Source: Hyphomonadaceae bacterium
Lineage (GTDB): Bacteria; Pseudomonadota; Alphaproteobacteria; Caulobacterales; Hyphomonadaceae
Length of the DNA stretch: 64,000 bases
Direction of reading: 5' to 3'
Assembly: GCA_030697555.1 (NCBI GenBank)
Contig: JAUYPV010000054.1
Location: 20,056 to 84,055, forward strand
In this document: positions 1-7,848 of the stretch, piece after piece
Numbering within the stretch: position 1 is the first letter of the stretch
How the letters are laid out: the number at the start of each line of letters is the position of its first letter
Notes under the pieces: generated by a model
The model's database searches: none
Told to the model about the DNA's origin: nothing
The model's input: the letters and a program-made list of their open reading frames with translations, nothing else
Translations under genes and position numbers: made by a program

Positions 1-269
1 CTGTGCTGGAGTGGAACAAGAACTACGGCGCCGACCGGCAAGCGCTCGTCGCCAAGCTCATGGGCAGAAGAACGCTGCCCGCCTCGGTCGTCGTCCGCGA
101 CCTGGTGATCAAGCTCGGCCTTCCCTGGCGCCTCTCCGAAGTCCTCATCGGCGCGTCCCATTTACGCGACATCGCCGAACACACGATGCACGACCGCGGC
201 ATCCGCACGAATCCGCGCCCGATAAGAAACGCCGACGACATCATCCAGATCCTCGAACTGGCCGCGTAG
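1..269 (+). CDS. Iron-containing alcohol dehydrogenase (maleylacetate reductase type), C-terminal fragment
   Basis: Only the last 88 or so residues are inside the window; the gene runs in from the left edge with codons in phase from base 3. The visible part matches the C-terminal helical domain of group III iron-dependent alcohol dehydrogenases: a VLEWN-type segment, LGLPWRLSEV, a run of helices, and the family's closing NPRPI followed by a DI-I-L-E ending. The iron and NAD sites would be upstream and cannot be checked. Members reduce maleylacetate or oxidise alcohols in the cytoplasm, which would suit the catabolic genes that follow. The stop is TAG at 267-269. The 226 bases to the next gene show no clear feature. 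Confidence 0.75.
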   Translation, partial: VLEWNKNYGADRQALVAKLMGRRTLPASVVVRDLVIKLGLPWRLSEVLIGASHLRDIAEHTMHDRGIRTNPRPIRNADDIIQILELAA

Positions 270-495
270 GCGCTCCGAAATAGGGGAGACAAAGTCGCCT
301 AATTCCGCAGGTTAAGGACGCGCGTGGATAATGCCGCCCTGACCGAGGCGCCCTTCACGTGCAAACTGGAGCGGCGTCTCTTCGCTCACGCCGCACGGGA
401 TCGCTGTCAACACAATCAGCCGAGACGAAACACCTTCGCCGGGACACAGAGAGAGAATCGAGGGAAACCTTACTCTCCACTCACGGCTCGAGCCG

Positions 496-1365
496 CTAGC
501 CGAGCCCCAGCACCCGCACCGCATTGTCCTTCATGATCGCCGGCATCACGTCGTCGCGAAATCCCGCTTCCTTCGCCGCCTCAATCCACTTCTCTGGCTT
601 GATCAGTGGGAAGTCGGAGCCGAACAGCATCTTCGTCTTGAGCTGCGTGTTGGCGTACTGGATCACCTGCTTCGGAAAATACTTCGGCGACCAGCCCGAC
701 AGGTCGATGAACACATTCTCCTTGTGCAGCGCCATCGACAGGCTTTCGTCAGTCCACGGCCAGCTCGGATGCGCGAGAATGATTTTCATGTCGGGAAAAT
801 CGACGGCGACATCGTCGACCAGCATCGGCTGTCCGTATTTGAGGCGCACCCCACCGCCGCCTTTCATTCCGGTGCCCATGCCGGAATGGCCGGTGTGGAA
901 GACCGCAGGCAGCTTGTGCTCTGCAATCACCTCATAGAGCGGCCAGGCCATGCGATCGCTGGGATGGAAATCCTGCATCGGCGGATGGAATTTGAAGCCT
1001 TTGATCCCGTGATCCTTGATCAGCCGTCGCGCCTCGATCGCGCCGAGCTTGCCCTTGTGGGGATCGATCGAGGCGAAGGGGATCATGATGTCGGCGTTGG
1101 CGCGCGCCGCCTCGGCGATCTCCTCGTTGGCGACGCGCTTGGCGCCGGTCCCCGCCTCCATGTCCACCGTGAACATGACGAACGCAATGTTCTGTGCCCG
1201 GAAATGCGCGATCGTATCGGTGATCGTCGGGCGCTTGCGGTCGGCCTTGAAGTAGGCGCTGGCCGCATCGAAGAACTTGCCCATCACCGGGTCTTCCGGA
1301 TCGTGACACGACACCTCGGCGTGAACGTGCACGTCAATGGCGCGAATGGCGGCGAGATCGATCAT
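496..1365 (-). CDS. Amidohydrolase-2 family protein (ACMSD / aromatic decarboxylase-like)
   Basis: A 289-residue metal-dependent TIM-barrel hydrolase of the amidohydrolase-2 family, which includes ACMSD-type decarboxylases and resorcylate or vanillate-type non-oxidative decarboxylases. Visible ligands are the N-terminal HxH pair (H13 and H15 in DVHVH), a mid-protein histidine in FHTGHSG, one in LAHPSWPW and the late aspartate in FGSDFP, in the family order. There is no signal peptide, so it is cytoplasmic. It is transcribed alone, away from the plus-strand genes that follow. The family covers decarboxylation and hydrolysis of ring-derived acids, so the exact reaction cannot be read from sequence. 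The promoter probably lies in 1366-1510, where a copy of the recurring AT-rich motif sits. Confidence 0.8.
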   Translation of the reverse strand: MIDLAAIRAIDVHVHAEVSCHDPEDPVMGKFFDAASAYFKADRKRPTITDTIAHFRAQNIAFVMFTVDMEAGTGAKRVANEEIAEAARANADIMIPFASIDPHKGKLGAIEARRLIKDHGIKGFKFHPPMQDFHPSDRMAWPLYEVIAEHKLPAVFHTGHSGMGTGMKGGGGVRLKYGQPMLVDDVAVDFPDMKIILAHPSWPWTDESLSMALHKENVFIDLSGWSPKYFPKQVIQYANTQLKTKMLFGSDFPLIKPEKWIEAAKEAGFRDDVMPAIMKDNAVRVLGLG

Positions 1366-1461
1366 GGGTCACGTCAACCGGATTGCTGCGTCCCGCCTAC
1401 GCTATCGAAAAACGACAGATTCGCCATGCCTTACCGAAGCGCCCAGGGATACTTGCGCTTA

Positions 1462-1478
1462 TTAGTTATGAGAGGCAA
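1462..1478. promoter_or_regulatory. Candidate operator, recurring AT-rich motif (copy 1, divergent)
   Basis: TTAGTTATGAGAGGCAA lies between the amidohydrolase (minus) and the triple-SnoaL lipoprotein (plus). It keeps the TTAGTTAT half of the recurring motif but is the most diverged copy. Read on the minus strand it could instead be a -10-like CATAAC element for the amidohydrolase. Confidence 0.35.
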
Positions 1479-1534
1479 GTATTGGAGGCGCCAGCCGCCA
1501 GAGCTGGAACATGAGGGAACTTGGGGGAGGTTGG

Positions 1535-3574
1535 GTGAACGCGCGACCGGTCCTCCTGCTTTCTTTCCTGCTGGCCGCGGCGCTGGCGGCGTGTACCTCG
1601 CAGCCGGAACCGGAGTCCGCGCGCGTCGCGGCGCTTCGGCGGCAGGCGGACGCCCTGCAGATCGAGACCACGCGCGCCGAAGACATTCGCGCCATCAAGA
1701 AACTGCAGCGGATCTACGGCTACTACCTCGAGAAGGGGCAGGGCGACGATCTGGCCGATCTCTTCAGCAGCGGTGCCGAGGCGGAATATGCGGCGGGCGT
1801 CTATGTCGGCAATGAAAATATCCGCGCCTGGTTCCGCCAGCTTGGGCCCGGCAATCGGATCGCAGATGGCCGGATCAGCGACCATATGATGCTTCAGCCC
1901 GTGGTCGACCTGGCGCCGGACGGCAAGACGGCGAAAGGCCGCTGGCGCGCGCTTTTGATGGCCGGGACATCTGGGCAGAGCGCGAGCTGGGGCGAGGGCG
2001 CCTATGAGATCGGCTATGTGAAGGAAGCCGGCGTCTGGAAGATCGACCGACTGCACTGGTATCAGAATTTCATCGCACCCTATGAGGGCGGCTGGACAAA
2101 GAAGGCGGATGCACCTGCGGGCGCGCGTCCGGCCCGGCCGGGCGCGGTCGTTCCCGCAAAGCCCCGCAGCGATCCCAACCAGAAGACCTGGCCGGAAGCC
2201 TACGTTCCGCCCTTTCACTACCCCGACCGCAATGTGAAGGCGGGCAACATGGCCGCCGACTCGCCGGCAGAGGTTACCGACGCATCGAGCTTTGCTACGC
2301 TGGGGCCGGAGATCGAGGCGAGCGTAAGGCGCATCGAGCGTCTCGCCGACGAGCAGGCGGTCGAGACCCTTCAGGCCAGCTTCGGATACTACTTCGACAA
2401 GAAGCTCTGGGGCGAGGCCATCGGCCTGTTCGCGGACGATGCGACGTTTGAGACAGGTCTGCTCGGCGTCTATGCCGGGAAGGAAAGCATCAAGCGCCTG
2501 TTCGCCAGCATGGGTCCCGGCGGGCTCGGACAAGGTGAGCTGTTCCATCACATCGAGCTGGCGCCGGTGATCCACGTTGCGGCGGATGGGCGGACGGCGA
2601 AGGCTCGGGTCCACATGATCGGGGAGATCGGCGAGCATGGGACAACCGCGCTGTGGCGCGGGGGGATTTACGAGAACGGGTATGTTAAGGAAGCCGGCGT
2701 CTGGAAGATCAAGTCCGTCCATTTTTTCGATACGTTTGCCGCGTCGTATGAGTTGGGCTGGGGCAAGGCAGCACTAGCGCATTTCGATCCGACGGACGGG
2801 AGGGCGCCGAAGGCAGACCGGCCGCCGAGCATCGTCTATCCTGTCTACCCCAACTACTTCCTGCCGCCTTTCCATTTCGCCAATCCGGCCGCCGCCCAAC
2901 CCGCGAAGGCGGCGCAGCCTGCGCCTTCAACAAACTCTACGACCTCGCTTGCACGCGCTGAAAGTTTGATCACCGCGGCCGAGCGCCGATTGCAGCGAGT
3001 GAGGGATCACGACGAGCTGGAGAACCTGAAGAGCGCCTACGGATACTATCTCGACAAATCGCTGTGGGCCGAGGTCGCCGGCCTGTTCGCCGAGGACGGC
3101 ACGCTGGAGATCGGCGGCCGTGGCGTCTTCGTAGGCCGGGACAAGGTGCATCAGTCACTCAGCACCTATGGACCGCAGGGTCTCGAATCCGGCCGCTTGT
3201 TCAACCACATCATTGTCCAGCCCGTGATCACCGTCGCGCCGGACGGCATGACGGCCAAGATGCGCTCGCGCGCGATGGTGCAGACGGGGGTCTATGGCGG
3301 CGCCGGAACCTGGGGGGAGGGCATCTACGAGGACGAGTTTGTGAAGGTGGACGGCGTCTGGAAATTCAAGACGCTGCATTTCTACATGACGTTCGCCACC
3401 GACTACACCAAGGGCTGGGCCAAGGACGCCATGCCCAACACCAAGCCCAATCCGCAATACCCGCCTGACCGGCCGCCGACCGCGGTCTACGACACCTATC
3501 CCGCCCAATCCTTCATTCCGCCCTTCCACTATCCAAACCCCGTGACGGGCCAAACTTACTCTGGAGCGAAATGA
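1535..3574 (+). CDS. Exported lipoprotein with three SnoaL/NTF2-like domains
   Basis: I chose GTG at 1535 because GGGGGAGG (1523-1530) lies just upstream and this start gives a compact lipoprotein signal ending in LAAC; ATG at 1511 is in frame and possible but lacks a clear binding site. The mature protein holds three successive copies of a roughly 135-residue SnoaL/NTF2-like fold, starting about IYGYYLEK, FGYYFDKK and YGYYLDKS. Each copy has a VYVG, VYAG or VFVG turn and a KEAGVWKI or KVDGVWKF strand, and is followed by a proline-rich tail with PPFHYP, PPFHFANP or PPFHYPNP. Single-domain relatives usually act as small-molecule isomerases, cyclases or binding proteins; none is assigned here. 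The gene overlaps the next by four bases (ATGA), so the two are probably translationally coupled. Confidence 0.8.
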   Translation: MNARPVLLLSFLLAAALAACTSQPEPESARVAALRRQADALQIETTRAEDIRAIKKLQRIYGYYLEKGQGDDLADLFSSGAEAEYAAGVYVGNENIRAWFRQLGPGNRIADGRISDHMMLQPVVDLAPDGKTAKGRWRALLMAGTSGQSASWGEGAYEIGYVKEAGVWKIDRLHWYQNFIAPYEGGWTKKADAPAGARPARPGAVVPAKPRSDPNQKTWPEAYVPPFHYPDRNVKAGNMAADSPAEVTDASSFATLGPEIEASVRRIERLADEQAVETLQASFGYYFDKKLWGEAIGLFADDATFETGLLGVYAGKESIKRLFASMGPGGLGQGELFHHIELAPVIHVAADGRTAKARVHMIGEIGEHGTTALWRGGIYENGYVKEAGVWKIKSVHFFDTFAASYELGWGKAALAHFDPTDGRAPKADRPPSIVYPVYPNYFLPPFHFANPAAAQPAKAAQPAPSTNSTTSLARAESLITAAERRLQRVRDHDELENLKSAYGYYLDKSLWAEVAGLFAEDGTLEIGGRGVFVGRDKVHQSLSTYGPQGLESGRLFNHIIVQPVITVAPDGMTAKMRSRAMVQTGVYGGAGTWGEGIYEDEFVKVDGVWKFKTLHFYMTFATDYTKGWAKDAMPNTKPNPQYPPDRPPTAVYDTYPAQSFIPPFHYPNPVTGQTYSGAK

Positions 3575-4527
3575 CCATGCAGCATTTCATCCGGCGCGCC
3601 TTGATCGCCGCGAGCCTGATCGTGACGGGCTTCATGTCGCCGTCCGGGTTGGCACAGACGCCGGCATCCACTCTAACTCCAGCCGCCACATCCGCCTGCG
3701 ACCGCGCCTGTCTCAAAGGCATGCTGGAGCTCTATCTCGACGCCCTTGCGAAGCGCGACTCGGCCAAGCTACCGCTCGCCAAGTTCGCGAAGTTCACCGA
3801 GAACGGCGCCGTGCTCTACCCCGGGGAGGGGCTCTGGAAGACCGCCACCAGCATCACGCCTTACCGTCTCTATGTACTCGATCCCGAAGGCGGCCAGGCA
3901 GCGGTGTCGGCCGTCGTGATGGAGGATGCTGCGCCGGTGATCTTCCTCCTCCGGATCAAGGTCGATGGCGGCAAGATCAGCGAGATGGAAACGGTGCTGT
4001 GCCGCAAGGGCGGCACGTCGCTGTTTGCTCCCGACAAGCTGGTCGATCCTCCCAAGCCCTTCACCGACGTCGTCCCCGCCGCCAAGCGCAACAGCCGCGG
4101 CGAGATCATCGCGGCTTCCAACGCCTATTTCGAGGCGGTCGAGACCGAGGGCAAGCCCACTTACCAGCCCGCGCCCTTCGCCAAGGGCGCCAACCGGATC
4201 GAGAACGGCGTTCAGACCACCAATATCTCGCTACGCGGCGGCAAGCCGATGAGCGCTGACGAACAGCTCGACGCCGGCCTGTTCACCGGTACGCTGGCGA
4301 CTGACCGGCGCTATCCCGTCGTCGACGTCGAAACCGGCATCGCGCTTGGCATCGTGATGTACCGGCGCGATCCCACCATCGTCGAAACAGAAGTCACCGC
4401 CCGCCAGGCGGCGCGGGGCCAACTGCTGCTCGCCGAATTCTTCAAGGTCACCGACAGCAAGATCCAGGAAATCCGCGCCGTGATGGTCGATCGTCCGAGG
4501 ACGGCGCCGACCGGTTGGAATGACTAG
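3571..4527 (+). CDS. Exported CDRxCL-type protein (DUF8021-like), paralog A
   Basis: A 318-residue protein with an N-terminal signal sequence (cleavage likely near GLAQ) and no lipobox. The mature part starts with CDRACLKGMLELYLDAL and continues PLAKFAKFTENG and GEGLW, a pattern shared with two other genes in the window (5626 and the minus-strand gene ending at 21560). I believe this is the family named DUF8021, but that is from memory. The first half looks like an NTF2-type cone (a helix with YLDAL, then KFTENG) and the second half repeats a similar layout around NAYFEAVE. Function is unknown. ATG at 3571 overlaps the stop of the triple-SnoaL gene. Its 3' end overlaps the convergent quinone oxidoreductase by four bases. 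Confidence 0.7.
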   Translation: MTMQHFIRRALIAASLIVTGFMSPSGLAQTPASTLTPAATSACDRACLKGMLELYLDALAKRDSAKLPLAKFAKFTENGAVLYPGEGLWKTATSITPYRLYVLDPEGGQAAVSAVVMEDAAPVIFLLRIKVDGGKISEMETVLCRKGGTSLFAPDKLVDPPKPFTDVVPAAKRNSRGEIIAASNAYFEAVETEGKPTYQPAPFAKGANRIENGVQTTNISLRGGKPMSADEQLDAGLFTGTLATDRRYPVVDVETGIALGIVMYRRDPTIVETEVTARQAARGQLLLAEFFKVTDSKIQEIRAVMVDRPRTAPTGWND

Positions 4528-5522
4528 AGCAGACTGGGGTCGGGCGTGACGATCAGCTTGCCGGTCACGCCCCGATCCGCAAGGCGCCGCAGGGCCGCCG
4601 ACGCCTCGTCAAGGCGATAGCGACCCGCGATCTCCGCCTTGAACGGTTCGCGTGCATGCAGCGCCAGCAGATCGTCGATCACCGCCTGCGCCGAAGCTGG
4701 GTCTTCCGCCATCAACCCGCCGAAGCCCACGCCGATCACGCTCAGATTCTTGACCAGCAGATACTCCGCCGCGATGCGAGGTATGTCGCCGCTTGCGAAA
4801 CCGACTACCGCCATGCGGCCCCACCTCGCCATGCCCCTGAGCGCCGCATCGAACACTGCCCCGCCCACCGTATCGAGCACGACATCGACGCCATCGCCGC
4901 CGGTGCGCGCCTTGAGCTCCTTGGCGAGATCCTGCGCGCGATAGTCGATCAGTTCGTCGGCGCCATGCGCTTTCGCAACCGCCAGCTTGTCCGCCGATCC
5001 GGCTGCGGCGACGACCCATGCGCCCATCCGCTTGGCGACGTCGATGGCCGCCACGCCGACCCCGCCGCCTGCGCCGGTCACCAGCACGCGCTCGCCCGGC
5101 TTGAGTCCGGTGCGCCGAAAGGAGAACGCAGCTGTGCCATGGCCAATCAGGAACCCCGCCGCCAGCTCGAAGGGCAGGGCTTCGGGCGCCGCGAACGCCT
5201 TGTCCGCCGGCAGGCAGACATACTCCGCAAAGCAACCGCCCGTCGTCGGCGCTCCCATCACCCGGTCGCCAACACGCCAGCGCTCGGCGCCCGGACCGAC
5301 GGCCGTCACCACGCCTGCAAACTCCAGCCCGGGCACGAACGGCCGCGGCGGTCGCACGACATACCGTCCCGCCGTCATCAGCACGTCGGCGAAGTTGACC
5401 CCCGCGGCATGAACCCGAGCGACGATCTCCCCGGGGCCCGGCGCCGGAATCGGCCGGTCTTCGAGCACGATCCCCTCGGGCGGGCCGAATTCGTGAACGA
5501 CCGCTGCGCGCATCATTGCCAC
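4524..5522 (-). CDS. Zinc-free medium-chain dehydrogenase, NADPH:quinone oxidoreductase-like
   Basis: A 332-residue cytoplasmic medium-chain reductase. The catalytic domain carries AGVNFADVLMTAGRY and PGLEFAGVV, typical of the QOR branch, and lacks the cysteine cluster of zinc alcohol dehydrogenases. The nucleotide-binding fold shows VLVTGAGGGVGVAA, and the C-terminus closes with GVTGKLIV. It would use NAD(P)H to reduce a quinone or enone or an enoyl-CoA-like double bond; the closest branch resembles 2-enoyl reductase or crotonyl-CoA reductase-like MDRs. ATG codons at 5522, 5516 and 5513 are all possible. The recurring motif lies only four bases upstream of the first, so the transcript may be leaderless if that motif is a -10 box. 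Confidence 0.85.
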   Translation of the reverse strand: MAMMRAAVVHEFGPPEGIVLEDRPIPAPGPGEIVARVHAAGVNFADVLMTAGRYVVRPPRPFVPGLEFAGVVTAVGPGAERWRVGDRVMGAPTTGGCFAEYVCLPADKAFAAPEALPFELAAGFLIGHGTAAFSFRRTGLKPGERVLVTGAGGGVGVAAIDVAKRMGAWVVAAAGSADKLAVAKAHGADELIDYRAQDLAKELKARTGGDGVDVVLDTVGGAVFDAALRGMARWGRMAVVGFASGDIPRIAAEYLLVKNLSVIGVGFGGLMAEDPASAQAVIDDLLALHAREPFKAEIAGRYRLDEASAALRRLADRGVTGKLIVTPDPSLL

Positions 5523-5525
5523 TCA

Positions 5526-5543
5526 TAGTTATATTACATCATC
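5526..5543. promoter_or_regulatory. Candidate operator, recurring AT-rich motif (copy 2, divergent)
   Basis: TAGTTATATTACATCATC lies between the quinone oxidoreductase (minus) and the DUF8021-like gene (plus). It matches copy 3 at 11 of the first 14 or more positions and stands out as AT-rich in GC-rich surroundings. On the minus strand it reads as TATAAC, so a -10 role is an alternative. Confidence 0.45.
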
Positions 5544-5625
5544 AATGGCTAGCGCGAACGGGCGCCTCAAGGCTAGAGATGTCGCAAGGCCTGCGAGAGA
5601 CAGGTTGGAAGGATGGGGAAACGCT

Positions 5626-6591
5626 ATGCGGCTACTGGCGGTAATCCTGGCTATGGCGGCGGCCGGATGCGCCTCGATGACTGCGGCGCAGCAATCGGCA
5701 AATTGCGATCGGACCTGCCTTTATGGCGTGCTCGACGAGTATCTCGCGGCGCTTGCGGCCAAGGACCCGTCCAAAGCCCCTCTCGCCTCGGACGTCCGCT
5801 ACACCGAGAACAATGTCGCCCTGAAAGTCGGCGACGGCGTCTGGGGCACCATCGCCTCGATGGGCAAATACGATTTCCGCTTCGCCGATCCCGAGGCGGG
5901 CGGCATCGGCTTCTACGGTGTCCTGACCGAAGCCAGGACCGCCGCTCCGTACACGCTGCGCCTCAAGGTGAAAGACAAAAAGATCACCGAGATCGAGACC
6001 ATCGTTGCCCGTCCGCAGGATTCGCTGGTCCCATTCACCACGGCCGACCTGACCGACAAGCCGATCCTCAACGAGATCCTGACACCCGAGCAGCGCACGC
6101 CGCGCAAGCGCATGATCGAACTCGCCGACGGCTATTTCAACACGCTGCAGCAGAACAACGGCCAGATCCACACCGTGTTCGACCCGGCCTGCAATCGCCG
6201 CGAGAACGGCTTCCAGACCACCAACAACATCGGCGAGGGCGCCAGCCCCACCATGCGCATGGGTTGCGAGGAAGCCTTCAAGCTCGGCTACTACCTGTTC
6301 GACGACCGCCTGCGTTCGCGCCGCTTCGAAGTGATCGACGAGGAACGTGGGCTCGTCATGGCCGCCGCCTTCATCGACCACGCCGGGGTCATCGGCGAGT
6401 ACAAGCTCACCGACGGCCGCACCATGAACGCCTCCTACCGGCGGCCACACACCTGGTGCCTGATGGAGACCTTCAAGATCAAGGCCGGCAAGATCGAGCA
6501 GATCGAGGCTGTCTTCGTCTACGTCCCCTACCGCATGCCCTCGCCCTGGACGAACAAGGAATGGGTGAAGGGCGGCTTCGAGTACGAGTAG
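5626..6591 (+). CDS. Exported lipoprotein of the CDRxCL (DUF8021-like) family, paralog B
   Basis: ATG at 5626 is preferred over the earlier in-frame ATG at 5545 because GGATGGGGAA precedes it and it opens a clean lipoprotein signal, MRLLAVILAM, ending in AAGC. The mature protein begins CDRTCLYGVLDEYLAAL and has PLASDVRYTENN and GDGVWG, matching paralogs at 3571 and 21560. A second conserved block contains ENGFQTTNN and a cysteine (MGCEEAF), absent from paralog A. The C-terminal block ends IEAVFVYVPYRMPSPW, close to IEQIEAV and EIRAVMVDRP of the relatives. It is first in a likely operon with the thiolase (11 bases) and the CoA genes behind it, which suggests a role in the same pathway. No catalytic residues can be assigned. 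Confidence 0.7.
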   Translation: MRLLAVILAMAAAGCASMTAAQQSANCDRTCLYGVLDEYLAALAAKDPSKAPLASDVRYTENNVALKVGDGVWGTIASMGKYDFRFADPEAGGIGFYGVLTEARTAAPYTLRLKVKDKKITEIETIVARPQDSLVPFTTADLTDKPILNEILTPEQRTPRKRMIELADGYFNTLQQNNGQIHTVFDPACNRRENGFQTTNNIGEGASPTMRMGCEEAFKLGYYLFDDRLRSRRFEVIDEERGLVMAAAFIDHAGVIGEYKLTDGRTMNASYRRPHTWCLMETFKIKAGKIEQIEAVFVYVPYRMPSPWTNKEWVKGGFEYE

Positions 6592-6601
6592 GGGATCGCG
6601 C

Positions 6602-7840
6602 ATGCGGGAAGTTTTCATAATCGGCGTCGGCATGACGCGCTTCGGCGCCCACGCAGACAGATCGGTCGGCGATCTCGCGCGCGAGGCGGTGGGGCTCGCC
6701 CTGTCAGACGCCGAGGCGGAAGCGGGCGATCTCGAGGCGGTGTTCTACGCCAATACGGCGCAGGGCGCGATCGAAGGCCAGCATGGCGTCAAGGGTCAGC
6801 ACGCCCTGCGGCCCATCGGCGTCGAACACTGCCTTTTCGTCAATGTGGAGGACGCATGCGCGGGCTCTTCCGCCGCCCTCAATCTTGCCTTCGCACAGGT
6901 CGCCGGCGGCTTCTGCGACATCGCGATGGCCGTAGGCGCCGAAAAGCTCAACACGCCTGACAAGGTCCGCCGCCTCGCGGCCTTCAGCCAGCCTGAAGAT
7001 CTCGCCGCGGTCACCGCCTTCGTCGAAACCTATTCGCCGCGTGCAGCGGACATTCAACCGCCCCCCGGCGTCGTCAACGACGAGCGCATGCGCTCGATCT
7101 TCATGGACGCCTATTCCGTCAACGCCCGCCTGCACATGAAGAAATACGGCACGACCTGGGAGCAGATCGCCCAGGTCTCGGCCAAGAACCACCATCACTC
7201 GACGATGAACCCGCTGGCCCAGTTCCAGAAGGAATTCCCGCTCGCCGAAATTCTCGCTGCCCGCGTCATCTCCTGGCCGCTGACCCTGCCCATGTGCGCT
7301 CCGGTCAGCGACGGCGCTTCGGCCGTCATCGTCTGCTCCCGCGAAGCCCTGGCCCGGTTCGACGAACGCCGCGCCGTGCGCATTCTCGCCAGTGTGCTGC
7401 GCAGCGGATCGGACCGCGACATCGAGGACGTCGAAAACGCCTCCGTCCGCCTCACCGCGAAAGCCGCCTTCAAGCAGGCCGGCCTCAAGCCGTCCGACAT
7501 CTCGCTGGCCGAAGTCCACGACGCCAGCGCCTATGCCGAAATCGCCCAGATCGAGATGGTCGGCCTGTGCAACTTCGGCGAGGGCGGGCCACTCACGGCA
7601 AGCGGCGCGACGGCGCTCGGCGGCCGCATTCCCGTCAACGTCTCCGGCGGTCTCCAGTCCAAGGGCCATCCCGTTGCCGCCACCGGCGCCGGACAGATCT
7701 ACGAACTGGTCCAGCACCTGCGCAACGAAGCGGGCCAGCGCCAGGTCGAAGGCGCGCGGTACGCGCTCGCCTCCTGCAGCGGCGGCTTCATCGGCGTCGA
7801 GGACGCCGCAGCGTGCGCCACCATCCTCGGTCGAGCGTGA
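6602..7840 (+). CDS. Thiolase family protein (SCP2/lipid-transfer thiolase-like)
   Basis: A 412-residue thiolase-fold enzyme. The nucleophilic cysteine is C86 in VEDACAGSS; further active-site landmarks are HDASAYAEI, GHPVAATG (H356) and a late SCSGG cysteine. The HDxx pattern instead of the usual NEAFA places it in the SCP2-type branch, seen in steroid side-chain and branched-chain acyl-CoA degradation, rather than in classical FadA or PhaA thiolases. It would cleave a 3-ketoacyl-CoA, often with an aldol-lyase or DUF35 partner; no DUF35 partner is visible here. It overlaps GTG-start options of the following ligase, so these genes appear to be one transcript with 9423, 10219, 11012 and 12122. 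Confidence 0.85.
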   Translation: MREVFIIGVGMTRFGAHADRSVGDLAREAVGLALSDAEAEAGDLEAVFYANTAQGAIEGQHGVKGQHALRPIGVEHCLFVNVEDACAGSSAALNLAFAQVAGGFCDIAMAVGAEKLNTPDKVRRLAAFSQPEDLAAVTAFVETYSPRAADIQPPPGVVNDERMRSIFMDAYSVNARLHMKKYGTTWEQIAQVSAKNHHHSTMNPLAQFQKEFPLAEILAARVISWPLTLPMCAPVSDGASAVIVCSREALARFDERRAVRILASVLRSGSDRDIEDVENASVRLTAKAAFKQAGLKPSDISLAEVHDASAYAEIAQIEMVGLCNFGEGGPLTASGATALGGRIPVNVSGGLQSKGHPVAATGAGQIYELVQHLRNEAGQRQVEGARYALASCSGGFIGVEDAAACATILGRA

Positions 7841-7848
7841 GCCCCGCA

